A stretch of 64,000 bases of DNA from Thermoplasmata archaeon (lineage in GTDB: Archaea > Thermoplasmatota > Thermoplasmata > Thermoplasmatales > Thermoplasmataceae). Below the pieces are notes generated by a model. The model ran no database searches. It had not been told where the DNA came from and worked only from the letters and a program-made list of their open reading frames with translations. The stretch is from positions 1-64,000 of the forward strand of contig JAJZLU010000035.1 of NCBI GenBank assembly GCA_021850545.1, given 5' to 3'. Positions 8,979 through 18,778 of the stretch are shown here, one piece after another (the stretch's first letter is position 1; each line of letters begins with the position of its first letter). Position numbers and translations under genes: made by a program.

Positions 8979-9015
8979 AGCTCCAAAACCTTCTCCTATT
9001 TGAGCAGTGATTACA

Positions 9016-9507
9016 ATGGGTCTCTTTGATAATTTAAAGGGCTTAGGCAAAAAAAAGAAAGAGACCACAGTCAACGTACCCCCGCAGAATCCACTAATGC
9101 AACCACCTACAGACACACAGCAGAGCACACAGTCATTCGACAGTAAGTTCATTGATGGTGTCAATCAGCGAATCAGTGCGGTGGAAAATGAAGTCAGCAA
9201 ACTGAATGTATCAATGGAAACCGCAAAGAGGAACATATCTGAAATCAAAGAGGAATTGGAGAAAGTGAAGGAGAATGTTAAAATGGTAGTATCATTATAT
9301 GAAATGGTATCCAAGAAATTCAACCCCTTCATGGATGTAACTCCTGAGGAAATCAAGGAAGTCACAGACGTGCTCAGGGAGAACATACACGACCTGGAGA
9401 GAATGGTGCAGTATGCAATCGATGATCTCAAGGAACTATATGGGGCCCCCGACCTCGACGACATGATTTCGGATATAGGACACCAGGAGGATACAAATGA
9501 TCAATGA
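9016..9507 (+). CDS. arlC: Archaellum accessory protein ArlC-like
   Basis: A soluble protein of the archaellum motor/switch connection. The N-terminus is short and basic (MGLFDNLKGLGKKKKE), then comes a coiled-coil stretch (residues about 45-95, VENEVSKLNVS through KEELEKVKENV). The FlaC/E-type signature VVSLYEMVSKKFNPFMD follows. In euryarchaea ArlC/D/E link chemotaxis signals to the motor. I chose ATG 9016 rather than the in-frame GTG 9007. The 3' end overlaps the next gene by 11 bases, which suggests translational coupling. Confidence 0.88.
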   Translation: MGLFDNLKGLGKKKKETTVNVPPQNPLMQPPTDTQQSTQSFDSKFIDGVNQRISAVENEVSKLNVSMETAKRNISEIKEELEKVKENVKMVVSLYEMVSKKFNPFMDVTPEEIKEVTDVLRENIHDLERMVQYAIDDLKELYGAPDLDDMISDIGHQEDTNDQ

Positions 9508-10189
9508 TGCGTTGAAGAGTTTTCTGCAGACTAAAATGGAGTCGGCAGACAAAACCATACCTAAATTTGTACTAGAAGAGCTTCGGCAGAAAATACTGAA
9601 CTCACCAACGAAATTCTCAAAATCGGACATTGAAGCCCTCTTTAACAACCTGGAACAAAGATACAGTGAAAGCAAGGAAAATTCGCTCCTAGGAAAGGTG
9701 GACAATCTTTTCAAGGAGATATCCAACGTGGAGAAGATGCTTTCTGGTGAAGGGAACAAGAAAAAGTCAACTGAGCCGGAGGCGGAAACCAGCCAGGTAC
9801 AGGCAAGGTACCCATGGAAGGCCCACAGAAAAGCCAAGCTGGAAACACTTGGCGACGACGTGGTTTCTCTCATGGTTGCATTGCGATGGCTGGAATTCCT
9901 ATTGGACAACTATGGGCCCGAGAACACCATGGATGTGCTGGACTATTACGAGAGCATAGGATGGATATCCCAGTCAGTAAAGGAACAGATGATAAAGTTC
10001 ACGAAAATGACTGGCCTTATCAGCCCTGTGCAGGAGTACAAGGTCAAGCCATCGATCCAGGACCACATAGTTACCATGCTCTTCATCGAGAAACTCAACG
10101 GTGGCGAGATTACCAGAGATCTAATCGAAGCACTGGAAAGAGACTTTAGAATGTTGAAGAAGGGAGTGGACGAATTATATGGGATTTAG
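9497..10189 (+). CDS. arlD: Archaellum accessory protein ArlD/ArlE-like
   Basis: A 230-residue partner of ArlC. The N-terminal part is helical and charged (about 1-95). The C-terminal FlaD/E domain is recognisable from VVSLMVALRWLEFLLDNYG and LDYYESIGWISQSV. With ArlC it probably builds the cytoplasmic switch-binding ring. Only C-like and D/E-like genes are present, with no separate third accessory gene, so D versus E cannot be settled from sequence alone. It overlaps arlC by 11 bases and arlF by 11 bases. Confidence 0.85.
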   Translation: MINDALKSFLQTKMESADKTIPKFVLEELRQKILNSPTKFSKSDIEALFNNLEQRYSESKENSLLGKVDNLFKEISNVEKMLSGEGNKKKSTEPEAETSQVQARYPWKAHRKAKLETLGDDVVSLMVALRWLEFLLDNYGPENTMDVLDYYESIGWISQSVKEQMIKFTKMTGLISPVQEYKVKPSIQDHIVTMLFIEKLNGGEITRDLIEALERDFRMLKKGVDELYGI

Positions 10190-10601
10190 TTACGTTGTAG
10201 CTGTGGCAGTATTGCTAAGCTCATCCCTCATTTTTTTTGGGATAATATACTCCGACTTTGTGCACACGGAGTCACAGATTAATGATGCACAGAACAAATC
10301 CAATATGCAGAATTACGATTACATGAATTCCAAGGTTACCATAGATAACTACAGCTATGTTGCCTCGGGTTCAAACTTCACAGTAACAATGAATGTTACA
10401 AATACGGGGAGTGTGACCCTGAACCTGAATCACACGAATCTACTGGTTAACGGGAGCATCGTTAACTTTACCTATGCAAGTCAATACCTGTTTCCCCTGG
10501 GGAATGATACGGTATCATTCACCACGGGTGCAGGATCACATGATGTGGAATTGGTGTTTAACACGGGATATGAAAAATTTGAAAAAGTGGTGGTAGCCTA
10601 A
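10179..10601 (+). CDS. arlF: Archaellum stator protein ArlF
   Basis: A 140-residue protein with one N-terminal membrane helix (FSYVVAVAVLLSSSLIFFGII) and an external beta-sandwich. Known ArlF binds the S-layer and acts with ArlG as the stator outside the cell. The external part has many sequons (for example NMTVT-like and NHTN stretches), which points to glycosylation. The order F-G-H-I-J is canonical. The gene ends in a TAATGG junction shared with arlG. Confidence 0.88.
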   Translation: MGFSYVVAVAVLLSSSLIFFGIIYSDFVHTESQINDAQNKSNMQNYDYMNSKVTIDNYSYVASGSNFTVTMNVTNTGSVTLNLNHTNLLVNGSIVNFTYASQYLFPLGNDTVSFTTGAGSHDVELVFNTGYEKFEKVVVA

Positions 10602-11047
10602 TGGCGTCCATGGCGACATCGGAGATGATATTCTTCATAGCGACGCTCATACTGAGCGTAAGCGTTGTGGGAGTGCTGGGGGGCCAGACAGCCCACCTTT
10701 CCCTAGGGATGCAGAACTCTGCAAAGGGGACCTCCAGCCAGATCCAGACAAACTTCGAGATCATCAATGACCCCAATAGCATACCATACCAGAATGGCTA
10801 TGTGTTCTACATAAAGAACACAGGTGAGAATGGGATATATTTCACCAACACAACAGTAAGCGTACTGATCAACGGAACTCTGCTTTCGGGCAGCGAGGTT
10901 ACCATGATCTCGCCGGGAAACACAGGCGAGATCATGCCAAGCCAGGTGGGCGAAATAGTTGTCAATCTGACTATACCCAGCGGATACAATGAGCTAACCG
11001 TGACACTCTCCAATGGCCTGAGCAAGAGTATGGAATTCCAGGTCTAA
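10601..11047 (+). CDS. arlG: Archaellum stator protein ArlG
   Basis: A 148-residue, membrane-anchored protein. The N-terminal helix is TSEMIFFIATLILSVSVVGVL, followed by an immunoglobulin-like beta domain (YQNGYVFYIKNTGENGIYF; later GEIVVNLTIPSGYNELTV). Known ArlG forms filaments that connect the motor to ArlF. The ATG overlaps the stop of arlF by one base (TAATG), so the two are translationally coupled. The position between arlF and arlH supports the call. Confidence 0.88.
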   Translation: MASMATSEMIFFIATLILSVSVVGVLGGQTAHLSLGMQNSAKGTSSQIQTNFEIINDPNSIPYQNGYVFYIKNTGENGIYFTNTTVSVLINGTLLSGSEVTMISPGNTGEIMPSQVGEIVVNLTIPSGYNELTVTLSNGLSKSMEFQV

Positions 11048-11057
11048 TGGTGTAGAG

Positions 11058-11729
11058 ATGTATCTAAACTTTTCCCTGGAAGGGGATGAACTGGACAGAA
11101 GGATGGGCGGCGGGCTGTACCTCGGCCAGGTGATAACCATAGAAGGAGGCAGCGGGGCAGGAAAAACTCTCCTGTGTTTAAGATTAGCCTATGGTTTGAT
11201 AAAGCACAGCACAACAGTCGCGTATGTATCCTCCCAGTTCCCCATCAGGGAATTCATCAATGAGGCGGAATCGCTCGGTTACCCCATGATGAACGAGATA
11301 CTCTCTGACCAGGTTTCTTTCATAACATCAGTGTTCCTGATGAGGAAAAACAGGAAAGCATCGCTTGAAGAGCTCCTCAGTACAGAACAGGTGAAGGACA
11401 AGCAGGTCCTGATCATCGATGCCCTGAATCCTGAAATGTTTCAGGACTATGACGTTGGAGAATATTTCTCCAAGCTAAGGAAATTCTCAGAAAACAGGAT
11501 CGTGATTGTGACTATAAACCCGGCAGATGTCGGAAAGAACCACCTTTCCACCATACATGAACTCTCAACGACAATAATATCACTGAACACAAAGGACCTC
11601 GCAGGTGAAAGAAAGCATATGGTAGATCTGGTGAAATTTCCCATGGCCCTGAATTCATTCCAGCAGGCAATACCATTCAGGATTGAACCGAAGAGGGGTT
11701 TGATTGTTGAAATATCAAGCGTATCGTGA
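11058..11729 (+). CDS. arlH: Archaellum motor ATP-binding protein ArlH
   Basis: KaiC/RecA-like ATP-binding protein that sits under the ArlI motor and regulates assembly. Walker A is GGSGAGKT at residues 30-37. The Walker B aspartate is D121 in VLIIDALNP. At 223 residues it has the family length. It is known in other archaea to bind ATP and to act through its phosphorylation or nucleotide state. It lies between arlG (10-base gap) and arlI (9-base gap). Confidence 0.93.
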   Translation: MYLNFSLEGDELDRRMGGGLYLGQVITIEGGSGAGKTLLCLRLAYGLIKHSTTVAYVSSQFPIREFINEAESLGYPMMNEILSDQVSFITSVFLMRKNRKASLEELLSTEQVKDKQVLIIDALNPEMFQDYDVGEYFSKLRKFSENRIVIVTINPADVGKNHLSTIHELSTTIISLNTKDLAGERKHMVDLVKFPMALNSFQQAIPFRIEPKRGLIVEISSVS

Positions 11730-11738
11730 GGATGAAAA

Positions 11739-13358
11739 ATGGCAGATTATGTGATCTCAGACAGCTTTGAAGTTGCAGTTCAGAGGAACCCGCACCTTCT
11801 CACTTACTTGAGCGAATACAGGATGCAGACGCAGAGGACTCCTCAATTCATTCCTGTCCCTGACAATTCCCTTAGAGATATTGCATCTCTCGATATCATC
11901 TACCCAGTAGGGGACCCAATATTCATCCATATCTATACTGAGAACGGTGCCAGGATCTATAAGCCAATAGAGCCGGACCTCACATTGGAGGAACTGGGGT
12001 TCATGGAACAGATTCTTGGCGTAATCCTGAATTATGCGGCAGATTATCCGCCACCAGAGTCAGAGGAGGTGCTTGACCGCAACCTTGAGGAAATATACAG
12101 CAAGGCAGTAACACTCGGCTCTGCAAACAAGGTGAAGCTTACCTCTGTAACCATTAAGGCTGACCTTCGTGACAAGATGCTCTACAACATCAAGAAGGAT
12201 GTAATCGGCCTTGGCCCTTTAGAGCCCCTCATAAGGGATTCAAACATTGAAGATATTAGCGGAATAGGGGCAAATGACGTCTTCATAGTCCACAAGATAT
12301 TCGGTTCCCTGAAGACGAGGGTAAGTTTCGGGGACAATGACAGGCTTTCCATTTACAGCAAGAGGCTCAGTGAACGTGTGGGAAGGCCAGTTTCAGACAA
12401 GACTCCCATAGTGGATGCCACACTTCCTGACGGTTCCAGGCTTTCAATCGTCTACAGCAGCGATGTCTCCACCAGGGGACCAAGCTTTACCATCAGGAAG
12501 TTCGCAGATATACCGATCAGCATAGTCCAGCTGGTAAGATTCAACACCCTGTCGGCTGAAGAAGCAGCATACCTCTGGCTTGCCCTTGAATACGGGCAGA
12601 GTGTGTTTGTTTGCGGTGAAACGGCCAGCGGGAAAACAACAGTGGTAAACGCAATGATACCTTTCATTAGGCCAGAATCAAAGATATTCAGTGCCGAGGA
12701 TACCCCGGAAGTCAGGGCTCCACAGGAAGCCTGGCAGCAACTTGTAACAAGGGAAAGGGGGGCTGAGGAAAGCAGGGTTACACTTTTCGACCTCCTTAAG
12801 ACAGCATTGAGATCAAGGCCTAACTACATCATAGTGGGAGAAATCAGGGGTGCAGAAGGTTCAATGGCTTTCCAGGCAATGCAGACGGGCCACCCAGTTA
12901 TATCCACTTTCCACGCGGCCTCGGTAAAAAAGATGATCCAGAGATTTACTGGCACGCCAATCAACATTCCTGTCACTTTCATGGATAACCTGAACATTGC
13001 CCTTATTCAGCAGGCGGTTTATGTCAACGGAAAATTCCTGAGGAGAACAACCAGCATCAACGAGATAGAGGGGTATTTTGAGGAACTGGGAGGCGTTTCA
13101 ACAAAGCAGGTTTTCCAGTGGGACCCAACAAACGACAGGCATGTGTTCAGAGGGCTAAACAACAGCTACATTCTCGAGAAGAGAATTGCCCAGACAGCAG
13201 GAATGGCTGATCCCAAATCCATTTATGATGAGCTATTCAAGAGGGCAAGGATCATTGAATGGATGCTGAGGAACAATATAATGTCATATTACAAGGTGTT
13301 TGAGCTGATCAAGTCCTTCTACCTGAAGGGTGAAGCGTCAATACCAATTTACGGGTGA
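11739..13358 (+). CDS. arlI: Archaellum motor ATPase ArlI
   Basis: Hexameric type II/IV secretion-superfamily ATPase that powers assembly and rotation. The N-terminal domain covers about residues 1-200. Walker A is GETASGKT (293-300). The Asp box, Walker B region and His box follow (FSAEDTPEVRAP, NYIIVGEIRGAEG, and TGHPVISTFHA). It has 539 residues, as expected. The stop overlaps the GTG start of arlJ (GTGA), so the two are co-translated. Confidence 0.95.
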   Translation: MADYVISDSFEVAVQRNPHLLTYLSEYRMQTQRTPQFIPVPDNSLRDIASLDIIYPVGDPIFIHIYTENGARIYKPIEPDLTLEELGFMEQILGVILNYAADYPPPESEEVLDRNLEEIYSKAVTLGSANKVKLTSVTIKADLRDKMLYNIKKDVIGLGPLEPLIRDSNIEDISGIGANDVFIVHKIFGSLKTRVSFGDNDRLSIYSKRLSERVGRPVSDKTPIVDATLPDGSRLSIVYSSDVSTRGPSFTIRKFADIPISIVQLVRFNTLSAEEAAYLWLALEYGQSVFVCGETASGKTTVVNAMIPFIRPESKIFSAEDTPEVRAPQEAWQQLVTRERGAEESRVTLFDLLKTALRSRPNYIIVGEIRGAEGSMAFQAMQTGHPVISTFHAASVKKMIQRFTGTPINIPVTFMDNLNIALIQQAVYVNGKFLRRTTSINEIEGYFEELGGVSTKQVFQWDPTNDRHVFRGLNNSYILEKRIAQTAGMADPKSIYDELFKRARIIEWMLRNNIMSYYKVFELIKSFYLKGEASIPIYG

Positions 13359-15019
13359 TTAAGATAGCGGAGTTCAGGTTCCTTGGGACTGTTTCGAGGA
13401 TAGAGTTCAAACGAAGAGACCTTGCCATAATGGGCTCATCTCTTGGCCTAGTGATTGTGGGTCTCGTTCTCTACAACCTTACGGGAATCATCTATCTCGC
13501 AGGGGCTTCGGCAGTGGGAGCTGTGGGAGTCCTTTTCATGATTATTCGGCCTGTGCTTGAGAGGGATGTTGCCAAGACAGACATCAACTCAAACATACCA
13601 TATTTCATAACAGCCTTTGCGACCCTTTCAGTTAGCGCTGCAAACAGGATCGACATGCTAGAGCTCCTCTCCAAGAAGGAGAAGCTAGGGAAGATTAAGG
13701 ATGAGATCGCAAAGCTTGTGAACCTTGTAAAGAACTGGAGAAGGGGGCTTTCAGAGGCGGCTATGTTCCTTTCCAGCAGATCTCCAAGTGAGATATTTGA
13801 GGATTTCCTTGCCAGGTTCGGGCATGCCATCAATAGCGGGCAGGATTTTGAGGAGTTTGTCAACAATGAGGCTGAAACCGTGATGAACAACTTTGAAACA
13901 ACTTACATTTCAGCCCTCTATACATTTGACCTCTACAAGGACCTCTATGTGTCAATGCTGCTTTCATTTGCTTTCCTGATCACATTTGTTATGATTATGC
14001 CAATATTGATCAGCATCAACATAATCCAGGTGCTTTCCCTGAGCCTTCTTACAATAGTGCTTGGAGAGGCAATGCTTGTCTATGGAATCAAGGTAGTGCT
14101 TCCCAATGATCCAATTTGGCACGACACAGGCATCAAGACGCCACTCCAGATCAAGATACGGAAATACCTCATCCTGGGCGGTGTTGCCTCTGTGCTGCTT
14201 GCAGTCATTTCTATAGCACTCGATCTTGAGGCAAAACTCCCATTCTACTTTATCATAGCAATTGTTGTAACGCCCCTCTTCGTCCCCGGTTATGTTGGAT
14301 CTAAAGCAGAGAAGATGGTTGCAAAGAAGGACGAGATGTTTGGCAGTTTCATAAGATCGCTGGCAGGCTCAGCTGCTGCAAGGGGGAACATGATCATAGA
14401 GGCACTGAAGGCCATAGTCCTGCATGACTTTGGCACCCTTACAGTAGATATCCGGGCCCTGTACAGGAGGCTTGCATACAGGATCAACAATGTCTCTTCC
14501 TGGAGAAACTTTAGCGCGGACACTGGGTCTCACCTCATAGAAGTGTTCTCCGAGAGCTTTGTTGAGAGCGTAGATCTTGGTGCCAATGCTGACAAGGCTG
14601 GTGCAGTAGTCGCAGACAATTTTGACAGGGTGATCAGGTTGCGGAAGAGAAGGCACGCGTCAGTGACCAGCTATATTGGAGTCCTTTATGGCATAACTGG
14701 CGGCCTTGCATTTTCTCTAGCAATTGCATTCGGGGTATTGCAGATAATAAATCAGGTATTTGCAACCTTCAATGTCCAGTCGTTGAACTCGTTTGGCATA
14801 TTCGTGTCACAGCCACAGTCCTCCATACTTGTGATAGAGGCATTCATTCTTGCAATTCTCCTGATACATTCCTTCATAGCGGGAACGGCCCTGAAGATAG
14901 CAGACGGCGGAAAGGTTGTACATGGGCTGCACCACTTCGTCATAATGACATGGATTGTTACAGGCGTCATGTATGGCACCCTTCAGGTTGTAAAACTCAT
15001 ACTGGGTGGCTCCCTGTGA
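13355..15019 (+). CDS. arlJ: Archaellum membrane platform protein ArlJ
   Basis: Polytopic TadC/PilC-like platform that couples ArlI to the filament. Hydrophobic segments appear near residues 25-65, 205-250, 270-310 and 440-550, with long cytoplasmic basic regions between them. At 554 residues it has the usual length. The start is GTG 13355, overlapping the arlI stop by 4 bases. It closes the canonical archaellum gene order; the next gene begins 57 bases later. Confidence 0.93.
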   Translation: MIKIAEFRFLGTVSRIEFKRRDLAIMGSSLGLVIVGLVLYNLTGIIYLAGASAVGAVGVLFMIIRPVLERDVAKTDINSNIPYFITAFATLSVSAANRIDMLELLSKKEKLGKIKDEIAKLVNLVKNWRRGLSEAAMFLSSRSPSEIFEDFLARFGHAINSGQDFEEFVNNEAETVMNNFETTYISALYTFDLYKDLYVSMLLSFAFLITFVMIMPILISINIIQVLSLSLLTIVLGEAMLVYGIKVVLPNDPIWHDTGIKTPLQIKIRKYLILGGVASVLLAVISIALDLEAKLPFYFIIAIVVTPLFVPGYVGSKAEKMVAKKDEMFGSFIRSLAGSAAARGNMIIEALKAIVLHDFGTLTVDIRALYRRLAYRINNVSSWRNFSADTGSHLIEVFSESFVESVDLGANADKAGAVVADNFDRVIRLRKRRHASVTSYIGVLYGITGGLAFSLAIAFGVLQIINQVFATFNVQSLNSFGIFVSQPQSSILVIEAFILAILLIHSFIAGTALKIADGGKVVHGLHHFVIMTWIVTGVMYGTLQVVKLILGGSL

Positions 15020-15076
15020 TGCTTACCCCATAAATATGAGATAATAATAATATATGAGTTGTACTCTAGACCAGAG

Positions 15077-18000
15077 ATGGCTGAGGCCACTACAATTCGG
15101 AAAGCTGTCAAGAGACTGAGACTGGCGGCTGAAGGGATCATTGAGTCAGCCGGAGAAGCAACAGAGGCTGTACAGACTGAGTTGCTGGAGAGCCTCGAAG
15201 AGCTCAAGGAATCATGGCAAGCCGGCCATATATCGCCTGATGATGAATCCTTTATTGAAGTTGAGAATATATTTGAACGCCTCAAGGCTGCGCCGAAGGA
15301 TATTTACCGGGACTCTCTCATACTGGTCCTTTCATTCATCACAACTTCACAGAAACTATGGAACCTTAAGTTGGAGGAACTCGGTTCCATTGACTCATAT
15401 TCGGAAATACTGGAAGTAATGGAGTCGAACCGCCCTTTCACGTTAAATGAGCATAACCTCGAGATTATATTCAGGGCGGCCAGATCACTTGACAGGTATC
15501 CGGAAGCTGCAATTTTCCTCTCTGGAAAAGGTGTTTTCCACCGTGAGATATTCGAGGGAGCTATAGAGCAGGGGTTGGACCAGTATACAAAAGCCACAAT
15601 CCTCAACCACTTTCTATCAGCGCATAGCGCTGAATTTGCTGAGAAGTTTCTTGAACTGCTTCGGTCCAAGGAAAAAGACGTCTGGGCAGAAATAAGGCTA
15701 ATTGAGCTTTACGAGAAGCAGAACCACGAGAAATTCATTCTTGAGATTGAGAAGTTTGACCCTGATGAGATCACTGAACTCCAGGAACTCAGGAACATGG
15801 GGTACCTTCTCCTGAGAAACGACATGCCACAACTCACTGTAAACATTGCACAGGATGGCCTCACGTTATTCCCCGAGGATTATGAGCTCCTGAAGTTGAA
15901 GGGAGAAGCTTTGCTTAAGCTCAATGAAACCGTGGAATCATACGAGATTTTCAAGCAGCTTGCAAACAGGAATAATGCTGACCTTGGGTCCATAAAGAGC
16001 GCAATCAACCTTGCTTTTTCCCAGAAACTCTACTCAGAGTGCCAGCACCTGATTGATGCATACCCTTCATCCATGTCTGACCCGGACATCCTGAGGAAGA
16101 AGATTGAATGTGAGATATACAGTTCAAAATTCACTGAAGCAATAAAGGACCTGGATCAGGCGCTTTCCCAGCACCCAGGCGACAAGGGGCTCCGAAATCT
16201 CAAGCTGACGGTCCTCATCAAATTGAGCAAGGAAAGTGACGCTTTCAATTTTGCAAGGGAACTGATGGAAAGCGACCCTGAAAACCTGGAAGCATCCTCA
16301 TATGTGATAAATTGGCTCTACAGGCGCGGAGAGTATGACACAATAATAGGCATTTTTGAAGACTACCCTGATCTCAAGCTCAGGTTCCACGCAATATACG
16401 TTGCAAGTGAGGTGTATGAAGATGAGGAAAAGGCAGCCCTGAGGGAAATTGCCGAACATCCTGAACTTATGGATGCATCTGAGGTGGTTGATTCCATATT
16501 CTTTAATGTGCGTGACGATGAATTCCTGGGCAAGCTGGATGCCATATTTGAATCCAGGAAGAGCAAGAAACCATATTACCGTATCGTTGCGAACAGGCTC
16601 AGGGGGCTCCGCCCGAGGATGGAGTCCATGCTTGATGAAATCATAACAGGAAACACCTCGCAGGCGCTTGCATACATATTCTCCTATGAATACTTCTCAT
16701 CAAGGGGCTCTGAAGTTCCTGACAGGATTAGGACCATGCTTCATTCTCCCCAGTTCAAGGAGATTAGGGGGCTCATGGATTTCCTGTCCCAGATTTACGG
16801 GGGGAAGTTCTCGGAAGATGTTGTTGACTCTGCCAGGTTCCTGTTTCCACTTACCGAGGCATACATTAAGATGGGCCTCCTGGACAAAGCAGAGAGCCAG
16901 CTGAACAGAACCTCCCATTCAGATGATGACCCGTTCTACCGTTATGGAGTCGCACTCATTGAATTCAAGAGAGGCGAAACCGCCACTGCAAGGAAGTACG
17001 CGGAAAGTGCGCAGGACAGATTGAGAAACGCAGATTTCCTGGAGCTGTTGATGAACATAGCGCTCTCAAATGGCGAACAGAAGAAGTTCAGGGAGTACCT
17101 CGAAGAAGTGGTTGATATGAACATCCTGGACTTCTTTGACTTTTCAGACATTTACCAAAACATCACAAGGAATAAGCTCTGGGAAATGGCTTCTATTGTG
17201 CTCTCCATAGATTCCGAGGGACATGTGCAGAATCCTTGGATTGTTCGGCTAAGGCGCGATTTTGCACTTGCAAACAAGGACTACAAGAAAGCAGGGGAGT
17301 CTTCTTTGATGCTATTCAGCACGAACCAGTACTCCGAGGAGGATGTCCACAGGCAGATCCAGATTTACCAGAGCCTTGGAAAGTCATCAGAGGTTACAAA
17401 CTTCCTCATAGACCTTGAAACCGATAACAGGGCAGTCTGGCTTGAAGTCCTCATCGGCGACACCTACTACAACATTTCAAAGTATTCTGAAGCCCTGCAG
17501 CACTATTCCATTGCCATCTCGCTTGGGGCAGATCCTGAGAAAATCGGGAATTATGTTAACGCCCTCATAGAGATGGGGAAGTTTGAGGAATCTGAGGAAC
17601 TCATAAGGAAGACCGACAACAGGCTCCTTCAGTTAAAACTGCTGCAGAAAACCTCAGATATACAGGGATCGCTTGAACTGCTTGGTAAGCTCACTTTCAA
17701 GAAAGACGAGGACCAGGAAATTGTCAGGTACGCAGTGGACAATCTGTGGTACAACAGGGATGTACGGGATTTTCTTGTCAACCTTTACAAGCAGGAAGGT
17801 TATACTTGGTTGGGCAAGATCATTGCTTTAAGGACATTTGAGAACAATGACACCAAACTTGCACTCGAAGTTGCGAAGAATCTCAACAAGAACAATCCTG
17901 AAGACCTGGACATAGTGAACCTCTATGCAGAGATGCTCATCAAATCCGGCCAGCGTGAGGATGCCATTGAGCTTATACTTCAGAGCCTGAAGTTCTCAGA

Positions 18001-18778
18001 CGAGTTCTCAAAAGGCATGAACCTGACAAACACACTTCTAAGGCTGTACTACGATGACAGGGATTATGAGTCAGTGATACAGTTTTACGAAACAAACCCC
18101 AAATACATCGATGAGCGGAGCCTCCAGTATGTCATAAGGAGTTATATGGAGGCAGACAACTTCGACATGGCCGAAAAACTAATGGGCAGATATGAGGGAA
18201 CGCTTCTTTCGCGGGAAATCCAGAATGAGCTTAGGGAAGACCTCAAAACTAAGAAGGAGTTCATGGAGACCATATTCTATGTCAGCAGGCTCCTTAAGCT
18301 TGAGTATAAGGTGGGGAAGAAATTCGACAAGAAAGAGGCATTCTACAAAGCCGACATACCAATTGAACAGATCGAGCCTGTATACCAGTTTCTGGGAAGC
18401 AGGGATTTTTACTTTGACGTGAACGAGGAGAAGTATGAGATCCTCACCAGGGATGTTATACAGAAAGCTGCAAAGGCAGTGGAAATGGAAGGCATTAAGG
18501 ATCTTACAATCAATGTCATATTCAACAATCTTGACAGGAAAGACCCTGTGCTTGCGAGGAATATATACATATATATCAGGGACCAGCTTGACATTGCCAG
18601 GAGACCGAAACTGAAGGACGAGACGCTTCTGAAGCTTCTCAGGGTAGCACTTAAGGAGAATGTCAAGCAGGAGCCACTTCACATTGCTTTCTTCCTCAAA
18701 ATTGGGATTTCAGAATCCCTTGAGGTAATGACACTTATGGAATATATGTCCAAGATGAACGAAGAGGGCGAAATCTGA
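15077..18778 (+). CDS. Very large TPR-repeat protein following the archaellum operon
   Basis: About 1,233 residues, nearly all alpha-helical with degenerate tetratricopeptide-like repeats (for example LRNLKLTVLIKLSKESDAFN, WLEVLIGDTYYNISKYSEAL, DIVNLYAEMLIKSGQREDAI). No signal peptide or membrane helix is evident, so it is likely a cytoplasmic scaffold. The start is uncertain: TTG 15059 is in frame, but ATG 15077 is preferred. It is on the same strand as arlJ with only a short gap, and its stop directly abuts the start of the membrane protease at 18779. A link to archaellum assembly or to the protease is positional inference. I do not recognise a named family. Confidence 0.8.
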   Translation: MAEATTIRKAVKRLRLAAEGIIESAGEATEAVQTELLESLEELKESWQAGHISPDDESFIEVENIFERLKAAPKDIYRDSLILVLSFITTSQKLWNLKLEELGSIDSYSEILEVMESNRPFTLNEHNLEIIFRAARSLDRYPEAAIFLSGKGVFHREIFEGAIEQGLDQYTKATILNHFLSAHSAEFAEKFLELLRSKEKDVWAEIRLIELYEKQNHEKFILEIEKFDPDEITELQELRNMGYLLLRNDMPQLTVNIAQDGLTLFPEDYELLKLKGEALLKLNETVESYEIFKQLANRNNADLGSIKSAINLAFSQKLYSECQHLIDAYPSSMSDPDILRKKIECEIYSSKFTEAIKDLDQALSQHPGDKGLRNLKLTVLIKLSKESDAFNFARELMESDPENLEASSYVINWLYRRGEYDTIIGIFEDYPDLKLRFHAIYVASEVYEDEEKAALREIAEHPELMDASEVVDSIFFNVRDDEFLGKLDAIFESRKSKKPYYRIVANRLRGLRPRMESMLDEIITGNTSQALAYIFSYEYFSSRGSEVPDRIRTMLHSPQFKEIRGLMDFLSQIYGGKFSEDVVDSARFLFPLTEAYIKMGLLDKAESQLNRTSHSDDDPFYRYGVALIEFKRGETATARKYAESAQDRLRNADFLELLMNIALSNGEQKKFREYLEEVVDMNILDFFDFSDIYQNITRNKLWEMASIVLSIDSEGHVQNPWIVRLRRDFALANKDYKKAGESSLMLFSTNQYSEEDVHRQIQIYQSLGKSSEVTNFLIDLETDNRAVWLEVLIGDTYYNISKYSEALQHYSIAISLGADPEKIGNYVNALIEMGKFEESEELIRKTDNRLLQLKLLQKTSDIQGSLELLGKLTFKKDEDQEIVRYAVDNLWYNRDVRDFLVNLYKQEGYTWLGKIIALRTFENNDTKLALEVAKNLNKNNPEDLDIVNLYAEMLIKSGQREDAIELILQSLKFSDEFSKGMNLTNTLLRLYYDDRDYESVIQFYETNPKYIDERSLQYVIRSYMEADNFDMAEKLMGRYEGTLLSREIQNELREDLKTKKEFMETIFYVSRLLKLEYKVGKKFDKKEAFYKADIPIEQIEPVYQFLGSRDFYFDVNEEKYEILTRDVIQKAAKAVEMEGIKDLTINVIFNNLDRKDPVLARNIYIYIRDQLDIARRPKLKDETLLKLLRVALKENVKQEPLHIAFFLKIGISESLEVMTLMEYMSKMNEEGEI

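Noticed and set aside
15059-15076. TTG start for the TPR protein
   Set aside because: In frame but with no supporting ribosome site; ATG 15077 is the simpler start.
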